This document shows, one piece after another, positions 39,293 to 50,348 of a stretch of 64,000 bases of DNA; position 1 is the first letter of the stretch; each line of letters starts with the position of its first letter. Origin of the DNA: Sclerurus mexicanus. Taxonomy: Eukaryota; Chordata; Aves; Passeriformes; Furnariidae. The stretch lies in the NCBI GenBank assembly GCA_013396755.1, contig VWZF01003203.1:528473-592472 (forward strand), in the 5' to 3' direction. The notes beneath the pieces were generated by a model. It was not told the DNA's origin, ran no database searches, and saw only the letters and a program-made list of their open reading frames with translations. The translations under genes were made by a program, and so were the position numbers.

Positions 39293-42200
39293 ATAAACAC
39301 AATTCTTCTTCACAGTCATGTCATAAAATATTTTAACATATGTGATGCTAGTGATGGTTTTGTAGCCTTTGTGTTGCACACCTGTGAGACTGTAAGGAAA
39401 GATTCACCAAGGGAAACTTTTTTATAGAAGCTTTTTAGGAGATGATCACCATAGGCTAAAAACACTTAGACTAGTAATTACCTCCTTACTTAACGGGATT
39501 TTCTAAAAGCTGTTGTAATTTAAAAAAAAAAATAGTGATAAAACTATAATGATTATGTAAACATTCAGTAAAATAACTTCTTCTGTTTTGAGCAGATTTG
39601 AGAGATTTTCTAGGGTTTAACCCCCATCTTTCTGTTTAAGCAGTTGTCTTAATGGTAACATAAACAATCTCTATGTAAAATAATTATAGTAATCATAGCT
39701 ATTCTCTAGAGTACATTGCTGTAATATGCCAAGAAAAGTATTTCCTCTGTGATGATTGCACCTACTTTGACATCTTCTTTTTAAACAACGTTGAATTTTC
39801 TAATGTCTGAACACATAGTCCTTAATTTTATAAGCAACTCAGTAGACTTCAAAGGCATATTTCATGAGAGTGAACTAAGTGGAACTAAGGCAAAAATTCA
39901 TTCTTAATGGCATAAATATATAAACTAGATTTTAGAGAATATCGTCAATTCTCTAGAATTTAGAGAATTCTAAAATTTAACTTGAGAGAATTCAGATATT
40001 AAAAATCCAAGGTGGACATCACACCAGGTAGTCCAGAGAAAAATCATGTTGTTTGTTATACAAATAAAGCACAGTTGTGCGATGACTGTGTTTTAATCCT
40101 CTGCCTATATAATCTGAAGTTCAAGAAGCCACCTACTCATGGGAAGCATGAGAGTCCTGCTTCCTGTTCAGCCTCCTGTGCACCCATCAAGGGAGCTAGT
40201 GTGCAAACATCCTGCAGGCAAATGAATCTCTTAATCACGTGATGTGCCTATAATAAATCTAAAATTCAACTGTGCGTAGGTGAGAAGTACAGTAGTGTTA
40301 ATAATTACAAGTTGCTTTATGAATAGGAAGGTTCCCCGCTTTTTTCCTTTTCTTCTTTTTATTTAAGTTAGGCTTGTCAGGCCTGAGGATCAAATGGGAT
40401 TTATCTCCAGATCTAATATAGGACCAGGAATGTCAGTATACATTTGCCAGTGGTCCTACTTGCTCACTAGAGACTTTGTCTTGCAAAGACATGCAGTGAT
40501 ATCAAGACTGCTTGATCTTAGGCATATTTTGGCCAGTTTGCTGAGTTTGGCAAAAAATTTTGTGAAGAGTATTTTTCTTTTAAAAAAAGTAACTCCTGGA
40601 TTTTGGGTAAATAAAAATCACACAATTTAACATTTTGAACTGTTTAAAAGCATCAAAGTAGCATCTTTTAAGTGCCTCAGTCACTTTGGGAGTTGGGTTT
40701 GTAACTCAAGAATCCTTATAAGTCTTGAATATTCTATATGTAATCTGTTGCAAGTGCTGGGAACTTAGCTGAATCAACACTGTACTTCTGATTTTCCAAT
40801 TGAAAGTGTTCTCAAAATCTTTTTTTTTTTTTTAAGTATTTCAAAGTCCAGAAATCCACTAGTCCTTTTTTGTTTTGTTTTTTTTTTTTTTGGTGGTCAA
40901 AAAAGATCCACTTTAGTTTTGCATTAGTCTTCTAATATATATATATTCTATTATATCTGATCCTAATATAATAATATTTTTGCTACATTAAGCTTTCTTC
41001 AATCATGCTTGTTTAAAATTTTAAATAGAAGATTCTACTAGGGAGAAATTAATGTAAAACTTCTTGAGTTTTACTGTAGTTAAGCATTAGAGAAACTTTA
41101 CGGTTGTTAGTTTTTCTTAAACCACACGCTGGGGACCTGACCTTTTACATGGCTTCATGTTGTAGCATTAGTACCTGTTTTAACTTTTTTATAAGGCTAC
41201 ATTCCAATGCTTCTAATCCTATGGTAGTTTTTGGGAAAAGGAATAATTTGCTAGGCCAGGACAAAATAGGAGTTAATATGGGCTTGTCCCGTGCTTCTAG
41301 TTTTAAAATTAGGTCTACTGGAGCAATTTGGATCAAAATAGAAATTCAAATTTTGCACTGCCTTTAAAGAGGTGTTTGTTACGGAATGCACTCAGGTGAA
41401 GATACCAAAGATCTGTGTATTTCAGTATGTAATGTGGCTTAGCAAGAAACAAAAAATAATTTTTCTTTTTGCGTGGTACATTAATTACTTCTTTTACAGA
41501 TATAAAGATACATTCACTGAAATATTGTCATGGCTTTTCTGCTGTTGTCAAACTTAAAGTAAAAAATAAATAAACTTTGGGTGCCAAGAATAATCATGAA
41601 GAGCTTCAAAGTGAATGATTTAAAATTGTTCTTTTCTCCTGGTTTTTAACCTTTAAGACTGAAGTTGCTTCACATTTCACAGCTTTTCTTTATAGCTGAA
41701 AGGGCTGAAAATGGATATATGTATTCTTTGTAAGGAAAAGTCGGTGCCTCTCACAGTTATATGCCTACAGAAGGGGAAACTTTAGGAAAACACTGGATCC
41801 CCAGTAGAGATTTGGAAACTATCAAAGTGATATTTAAGTTGTGAAGGACTCTTTTGCAACACTAATAGTGTAACTCCATCTCAGTCTTAAAAGGGGAGTG
41901 GTTTTAAGCTGCCTTGTCTCCCACATGGCAGCCTGATTTCTGCTCTGCGAGAATGAATTGAGCGACTGTTAGAGATCTGATTCTGCACAGTGCAGGCAGC
42001 CAAGCTGCCAGGGTGGAAACGGTAGTACAGATTTTATATTTGTTCCACATTGCTGCAGACGACAGCATATCTATCATCTTCTGCATCTGACATGTCTTCT
42101 TCCCTTCCCTCCCACTGTCGTTGCAATGCCATAGAATTTCTTTCTTTTGCTTCACCATGTAAAAACTCACTCTGATTGCTTTCTGTTTATCTGCAGTCAT

Positions 42201-44260
42201 CTTGTTTCTGTAGTGTATGTGTGTGTTTGCAATCCGACTGCTTCCCGCTGTTAAGTGATGACATTGGCAAGTGATTGCACAACTGAAAGATTCATTGCTA
42301 TAGCAGATGCAGTTGTGAATGAATAACCAAATCAGATGTAACTTTAAATTAAAAACTCGTCAGTGAAGAGAATAAAGCATATGAATGCAAAAAACAAGGA
42401 TAAGAACTCTTATAAAGCCTGATATAATTCAAAGGTGAAAGAATACATTTGTACATTCTGTAATAGTAACAATTCATGTAATTAATTAAATGAATTAATG
42501 AATTCTTGTAATGAATTTAATGGATTTAATAATAACAGTCATTTAATAATTTTCTTCTAGCTTACAAAGTTTTTTTGTTTGTTTTTTTTTAAATAAAAAA
42601 CTGATTTTTGAAAGTAAAAAAACCTATTAGCTCTGCATTGAAACCATGCTCATCATGATATACTAGTCACAACCACCTCACTGGGCACAAGTCCTAAAAT
42701 GTATTTTAAGAGTCATCAAATACTCTTTTTTTTGAGACCTCTGGAAATGTTCAGAGTGACTAGAAAACTAAGAGAAATAAAATCAGGTATGTTAAGGCAT
42801 TTTCTATATGCAAAAGAAAAGAGAAAGTGGCTGAATGAATAGGAAATTTTTGTAGACTTTGTATTACAAAGTAAAGATGCTCTGGGCAAATGGTGAGCTA
42901 ATGTGAAATAGTAGTGTTAAGTGGTGAATAGCTAATCAGAAAAATAATAGAGAAAATAAGTGAGGTTTCTTTCTTTCAGAAAATAATATTTTTGTTGAAA
43001 AAATTAATCTGACTCTGGAAGAGAGCTCCACAATATAGCATTCTTCCCATTTTTTTGACATGAGTGAATAGTCTGTACTGACTCTTCCAAGCAGCCAGTA
43101 AATATTCTTTTCCATATGCATATGATGAGAAAAGTGGAATGGAGGTTAGCACCCCCAATTCACTGGGGACTCTTGTGGCCTCTGCACATTGTCAGAATGC
43201 AAAGGAATATATATTGTTATTATGAAACATAGATGAATTGGAACTTACTGAGAAGCCAAGATTTCCCTTCATGGTCTACCATTCAGAGGAGAAAAAGACA
43301 TCTGGGAGGAAAGAAGAGATGCAGTACTCCATGCTGACATCTGCTCCAGTTCAGTGCTGCTAGAAACCGGATCAGTCTCCCTCATATTTCATTTCCGTCT
43401 GTAATCTTGACCAATAATTTTTAATTGGTATCAGCTGATCATGTGTCTCTCTCCTTCCATGGCAAAAGAAGTGAGCAAAGAACTTTATCTTCCTGCTCTT
43501 TCCTGTCCAAGAGATGATAAAACTTTGAAAGACAAGTATCTCTTTTAATTTTTCATGAAGTCTCTGAAACGACCTCCTAGTCAATCTCTTTTCATTATTT
43601 CTGTTAGGCTTTGTTTGGTTCTTTGGATTTTTTTTTTGAAACTGCCGTGGGAATACATGTAAGCTGAGATACAGCTTTGTCCATCACAGCGTTATTATGA
43701 TTTTTTATCTGTTGAATCAGCTTTGTTCAAGTCTGTATTCTAGGTGAAGGTGCTTGGAGAGAACCTCTGCAGAGCAGTTGCTGAGTCAGAAATAACACAT
43801 GTGCTGATATATCCCTTTGCAAAATCATGCTCATAGATCAGATCTTCAGCTCCAGCTGCTCCCTCAGTCCTGTCTCCACTCTAGGACTTCCTCTGGTAAT
43901 GTTGGTGTTTTGCAGAAGCAAACAGTATGATTTCAACAGAAGGAATCAGCTAGGCTTTTTATGCCATTCCCATTCTCCGTTCATTGGGAATGCTACAGGC
44001 TCTAACTTAGCAGGCTCAGTTTGCACGTTTGCAAAGCATTGATTGCCCTCTCAGTTTTAAATGGCATATTAATAATATGAGCATGTGAGGATGATTTTCA
44101 TTAGTGATCAGAAAGAGGGTGATTCCTCTTGTTAGTATGATCAGCCAGAGGTCTGAAACCAAATAAATGGATTAGTTTTAAGGTAGATAGCATTGAAGTC
44201 TGTGACAGAAAGATGACAGTAATTAAAATCAGTGCTTTCAGAAAAAAAGTAAGAGACTTG
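39293..44260. other. Intronic sequence, no gene seen
   Basis: AT-rich. Includes poly-T tracts (40820-40833, 40865-40891), short TA-repeat text near 40937-40950, a small inverted repeat at 39931-39975 (TTAGAGAAT/ATTCTCTA), and AT-rich semi-palindromic text at 42470-42560. The segment 41900-42330 keeps some CpG and is less AT-rich. No exon recognised. Confidence 0.55.
40820..40891. repeat. Two poly-T tracts
   Basis: T run at 40820-40833 and a second TTTTTTG/T-run tract at 40865-40891, separated by about 30 bp of ordinary sequence. Confidence 0.85.
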
Positions 44261-44608
44261 TGAACCCCCTGTATTCAATGCCAGTGCAGCCTCACCTTGA
44301 GCCCTGTGTGCATTTCTGGGCCCCACAGTTACAGAAGGATGCTAAGGTTCTTGAATGTGTCCAGAGGAGGGCTGCAAGGAATGTCCTGTGGGGAGCATCT
44401 GAGGACTTTGGCCTTGTCAGCCTGTCAGAGACATCTGGACAATACTTTTAGTAACATGCTTTAACTTTTGGTCAGCCCTAAAGTGGTCTGACAGCTGAAT
44501 GAGAAGATCATTGTAGGACCTTTTCAACTGAACTGTTCTATTCTATTCTATTCTATTCTATTCTATTCTATTCTATTCTATTCTATTCTATTCTATTCTA
44601 TTCTATTC
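44261..44608 (+). mobile_element. CR1-Y-like LINE with internal deletion and (TTCTA)n tail
   Basis: Sense CR1 sequence: tgtattcaatgccagtgcag, ctgggccccacagttacaga, gtgtccagaggagggctgca, then a jump from ggccttgtcagcctgtcaga to catctggacaatacttttag, and atgctttaacttttggtcag to gatcattgtaggaccttttc. About 230 bp of the ORF2 end that the split copy at 37-39 kb still has is missing here. It shares the ctttaacttttggtca 3' UTR with that copy, so the two belong to one subfamily. Confidence 0.88.
44536..44608. repeat. (TTCTA)n pentanucleotide microsatellite
   Basis: About 14.6 uninterrupted TTCTA units, at the 3' end of the CR1-Y-like element. This is the element's own tail repeat, expanded. Confidence 0.97.
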
Positions 44609-47600
44609 AGACACTTAGATTTTCAAGAGAGAGAACTGTGGAAGGCAGTCAATCAATCCAGCAAATGTTAGCAGAGCACAGTATGCCAGTTTTCATTCTG
44701 ATACTTCTCTGCCAGCCTTTGCCACAGGGGTGTTATACTGGCTGTACATTTATGACAGGAGAATTCCCAAATCCCACGATGGCAGCCTTTAATCTTTTTT
44801 ATGTGACACCAGTGGTTAAACAAACAAAAAGACTTAATAATGTGCACAGGTGGGGCTTAGATAAAACCAGAGAGACAACTAAAAGATCATGAGGCACAGG
44901 GTTGTAAATCAAATAGGTAAATTTACTTTCCACTAACAACTGCAGCATATGTGCAGTCAGCAACCCAATGAGATTAAAGGGGAATGAAGCTTGAAGTAGA
45001 ACAGGGATATTTTTAAGAACTTAACAAGAAAATTATTCACTTCTACCACATTGAAACCAAAAGCTGAATCATGTGTGATTATTACTCTGTGTCATTGCTA
45101 ACAGCATGCTACCACAGTCTAGGTACTTTGCAAAAACAAGAGAAATCTCATGTCAGTTAGGTACCTACAGACTAATAGATGCTATGACAAGTAAAGGAAT
45201 ATTATGTAATAGAAGGAAGGAAGTTATGACAGAGCAGTCTTTAACTGAGGCTTCATCAGTACTGTTAGATTTGGTACCTCACATAATGTTCTCATTGCTA
45301 AAGTTTCTCTGTGCTTGGACAATTCCCATGTAGAATCCTTGCACCTCTGAATCATGTCATTGTGTCATGTTGATCTGATAGTCTGGGCTGTCTCAGCATT
45401 AGCATAAGGCCCTCTTGGAAATCATCGCCATTCAGGAGGAATCTTATTTATCCAACTGTTTAAGTTTTCAGGTTGCTCGTTTCCTACCACCCCCTGTGCT
45501 TATTTTCTTTTCAGCCAAATTAATTTCAGCTAATTTTTCTCATGCCATTTAACCTAGGGATTCAAAGGAAAAGGACATCTGATAGAAGGTATTTTATGGC
45601 CTGCGTTGTTTGAGCACTTGAGTTGTGACACTGTTGTCAGTGTTTTTCTTGGCACAGCCCAGCCTCCTGCAGTACAGTGGTGGCTGGGAGCAGTACAGTG
45701 GTAAACTCACCAGCAGCAGAATGTGAGTCAGTCCTTCTTCTAATCTGGAGAGCCATCAGCATTGCAATTAGTATCCAAAAACTCTCAAAGATGCATGCTT
45801 AACAGTTTGGATTTGTGTTTTATTTTGGTCTTGTTGTGTTTTGCTCATGAATAAATCACGTGAGATCTCCAAATAGCCATTGTAACATGAAGTGCAAGGA
45901 AGCCTGTGGCCAGTGGAGTACGAATGTACCACGTGCCACGTCTGAGCCAGCTGCTGCAGTCTGCTGACCTTGGGTACCCATCCAGCTTGGAGGTAAAAGT
46001 GTGAGCACCTCAGCTCCTTTTTGCCCAATTTGGATCTGCACAATCCTTGTTTTCCCAATGTTCAGACAAGGTGAGAATCTCCCACAGTGGCAGAACAGAC
46101 CACAGTTGCCTCCCACACCTGAGAGAGGTCTTTGGTTGACCACTTAGCATCAAACAGTGCAGGGAGCTAGTACTCTCTCCTTCAATGTGTATGTGGGATG
46201 TTTGCCACCCAGGGATTGTGTCATAGGCTCCATTTACAGAAAAAGAAACACCTAATGGCATTGGGACATCTAATTTACCACTGATTTTTACTGCTCTTCT
46301 TTTTTGACTTGATGCTGTGTTGAACAGATCCACCAAGGGGAAATATAGATGTTTCTTTTGGCCAGTTTTAATGGCAATCAGCTGGGGGTTGAGGAGAGAT
46401 GTCGTGCACACGCACAACGTGGCTGGATCCTGCTTCCAGCAATGTCTGCATGCTTTTGCCTCTAAACCACTGGGATTTTCAGGTAGGTAAGGAAGGTTAC
46501 GTGTTTGCTTCTGTCCTGTCCTGCTTGATGTTTGACACTGTGACGAGAAAGATGTTCATGACCTGAGCAGGCAGCATAAACTGGGAACTGTTTCATGTGG
46601 AAGAATTGAGGATCTTGGTGAATGGTCCTATCCTTGCAAATGTGGCACTTGGATAGTTCTGAATTAGAAATGGATCTTGGGGGGTGGTGGAGTCTGCTAT
46701 GCAAACACTGAAGTGCAGTGGGCACTTCAGCTCAAACCATGGCCTTTCCTCTGTATTGAGGATAATTTGGCTTTGCTAAGTGACAGTAATTTGCAGTCAC
46801 TTGCTGCAATTGAGTGAAATATTCCCTCCTCATCTGCAGCTGACTGGAAAATCTAGACATATCTTTTACTTTCTGTAAATTACTTCTGTAAATTTACTTT
46901 CTGTGATTATATTATATACTAGCTATAGAATGAAATGGAAAGTAGTCTGAAATGATGATTTGTTCATGCTCCAACTAATGAAAGCTTCAGATATAGGGAG
47001 CAAATGTATTTTGAAATAATCACTGAATGTCAGTCTGCTTCCAACTTTTCAGCACATTCTTTTAGTCAGGGATACTGTAGAACATATGGATATCTGTATG
47101 CCTTTATGTAAACACTTTGCTGTCAGTCCCTGATTATTTATGAGCGTTATGGGCAGATGTAACTGAGAATGTTTTGCAGCAATCAACAACTAATGAATTA
47201 GTGCTTTAGCCACATTCCTATACATTGTGTGCGTGTGAGAAGTGTGTGAGAAGCATGTATAGTTGCAACAGAAAGTCTCTTTGAAGATTTAAGACCAAAA
47301 TTCTATTATAGCTGAGGTGTCCTTGGGTCTCTTCTACCCACTTTGGCTCTGCCTCCATGTAGGATCACATTCCTATTTTGACCTGAAATAATTTGTGCTG
47401 CAGATGGGTTTGTCATTTCCACCACTGTGCTGTGGGGCTGGCATGCACAGTGCCATGGGTGTGGAGGGGATTGTGCTCACTTCCTCTTGGCCATGCAACA
47501 GCTCCTGCTCCACATTTGGAGTTGTGGGACACAAGCAAAGCGAGCTGGATGTCGTGCTGTCACAAGGCTGGCAGTAGCGCAGCTGAGCACTTTGCGTGCT

Positions 47601-50307
47601 GACTGCTAAATCCCTGCTGAATTTTATGTCTTTTGCGTGCTGTCCTGGGCAAGCTGGAGTTTGACCTTTATTAGAAGATCAATGAACAAAAAGAAATAAC
47701 GGGTGCTTTAAAAGAAGAAGAATTGCCATGAACCAATGTTTTACATATTGCAGATATCCGTAATTTCTCAATGTTGAATGTTTTATGCAAGCAATGAGGC
47801 ACCAAAATCTTGGCAATGTAAGTTTAGTTTCAAATAACTGCTCTCTGTCTGCATAGTAGTGTTTGGAAAGCAAATGTTTGGTTAATACGTGGTTAAGCAC
47901 TTTTGCAATACAGAGCGTGTTCTTCATTGAAAGGTATCTTTCCTGAAAAAGCAAAGTGTACTTTTGGTTTTTGAATCCATGCAGACATAGTTTGTAAGCA
48001 GTGATTTAGATCTTACAAATACTTCAGGAGCCCTTTGAACTTGTATGTTGGGTAGGTCAGTGCATGCTAAATATTTTTATAAGTTTTCTATGCATTTTTG
48101 TTTCCCTCTTCCTCCCACGCATTTACTTTGTATGACCAATATTCCCTGAAAGTGCAACTTCAGATATTTTGGGTAAATCACATGGCATGCTCTGCATAAA
48201 CTGAGTCACATTAAGCAGTGCAGGAGTAAGAGTGAGCATGCATAGCACTGTGGATATTAGTATTTCCAAATTAGTATTTTATTTTTTCAATATAATTTAT
48301 TTTCAATTTGTGGGTGAACATAAGATAGGGGAAGGACTAAAGGCAGACCTGCCAGTGCTCAGCAACTCACGTACTTTACCCATGGCACAGGTTTGCCCTG
48401 AATGTGATGTCCAGGTTGCCATGTGAACCAACATCATAGCTAACTTGTCTTTTGCACCAGCAGGGACAAGGCATGAATATAGACTGTGTGCATACTGTGT
48501 TCACTAGTTGTGTCTCAGAGCGGGTCTGCAATCCTCAGACCCAGATAAGTGAAGTGTGAGTTTCCCCGCAAAGTACAGAAGCAGGTATTTCTTCCTTAAT
48601 TTAAACTGAGGGAGGACAAGGCACCTCTTTAACTAGTTTCTAGATGCAGCTATCCCCAAGACCCACTTCCTACAGCAAGGATCAGCAAACACATCTCTAA
48701 GGCCATCTGGTTGGTAACCTTTGGTACCCTCAAAGTTTCCACTATTTTTGGATCACAGAGAGGATACTAGTGATAAACAAATGAATCACTTACAGTACTG
48801 CATAACACCTGTGTAATACTGCCAGTTGGTGTTTCCAGAGGTCCATGCATATGATTCGTGGGTCTGTTTTGCCTCCAGTCCAAGTGATTACAGTTGCAGA
48901 TGAAGCCTGTGGGAATTCATCTGTAAGCATCTGCTGTGATGCATAAATTACTCTGAAATATTAGATCCAATTAGAAATATCAGATGTTTGACAGTGATCA
49001 AACAAGATGAGTGGAAAGTATTAACATTTATGCATCTCTTCCTTAGTTTACCGCTTGTGAACTGTTAATAGAGGGTTACCTTTTTTTAAAATTAAATTAA
49101 TTAGAAAGTAAACAGGTGCTATAGAAAACCCATGAAGGGAGAAAAAGTGTATGAATGTATGGAATGATGTAGTATGCAAGAATAAGACTTTTGATAAGTT
49201 TTTAAAACTATAATAACAAATAACCTTTAAAATACTTTGTTAACCCAGTATTCAATAAAAAAAATCAAGCTTTTTACAGTTCTTTAATCTGGAAGAATTG
49301 TCTAATTTATCATCTAATGTAGACTTAACATTGTGATACGTTACTGATGCTGAATTAATTTGAGTTCTGTTTAAGAAAGACTGGTTGTTCTTTTTTTCCC
49401 ATTTCTGTTTATTTGTAACAAAATAGTAAATGTTTAGTTTGAAGACTATTGCTTTTCATTCTGTATGTGGACTATCTTATATATTATGCATGGTGTTTTA
49501 CTATATGTGTTACTATATATTTTACTTTTTCTTCTATTTAAGCCATTGCAATTTGAGTTCTATTAGCTCCGCTTCTTTTCTGATTTTATTCTATAAACCT
49601 GAAATAAAGAGGAAGTTAATGTGTCTGCCATTCTAAAGAAATGGAATCAGGCCAGGTGTGGGAGTGTTAACACTTCAGTGTTCACCAGAGCTTTGTGCAT
49701 TCAGTAGAAGTTGAATAATTGTAATTTGTGAGAAACAGTTATTCTAGAAAGGCAAAAAATGAAAATTTTATTTTCAGAAAACTGACATGTTGATTTCTAG
49801 AGCACCAAACAATAATGTTTTTTTGTTTGACTCCTAGTGAGTGTACATGAAGTAAGAAAACAGTTTTAACCTGTATGTCCACAGATAACTCTATTCTGAA
49901 TGCAGATCAAGTGAAAAATTTTACTTAGTTTCTTTAGCATCAGTGAACATTAGCAATGGACCAGGGCTGGACAGTCCTAGAAAAAGTCTGCATAAATACA
50001 GAAAATGAAGATGATCCCTTTCTAACTGTGATCCACTGCTGAAAACAGCAGTGGAACACAGATTGTCTGATGAGGAAACCGCTCTATTAGGAGTCTCTTG
50101 ATATGATAAACAATTTCATGTTTTGATGCAAAAATCATAAAATTCCTTTAGTCCTACAAAACTTGTTTTTGTTAGAGAGGAACTCTTGCAACCCTAACTT
50201 GTAGTAGTCTGTTGCCTTAAAAAATTGTGTGCAATTTAATTTACTTGGTTAAGGGAAGGTAAAAAAAAAAACCAACCTCAAACCTCTAATCCCTTGTTTT
50301 GGGGGGT
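44609..50307. other. Intronic sequence, no gene seen
   Basis: Mixed AT-rich intron, moderately GC-richer at 45.6-46.7 and 47.3-47.6 kb. Several medium open stretches overlap on the minus strand at 45768-46417 (96, 95 and 135 codons) in different frames. None is recognised, and openness of several frames at once points to base composition. No splice-bounded exon was seen. Confidence 0.5.
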
Positions 50308-50348
50308 NNNNNNNNNNNNNNNGTGTTTGGGGGGGTGGGGGGGGGGGT
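50301..50348 (+). repeat. Poly-G tract, possible G-quadruplex
   Basis: Three visible G runs (about 6, 7 and 11) around the N gap on the plus strand, which is the coding strand of PIEZO2. A G-quadruplex in the intron RNA or DNA is plausible but inferred only. Confidence 0.7.
50308..50322. other. Assembly gap (15 N) in a G-rich tract
   Basis: Fifteen N between ggggggt and gtgtttgg, followed by G runs of 7 and 11 separated by one T. The true length and sequence are unknown. Confidence 0.98.
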
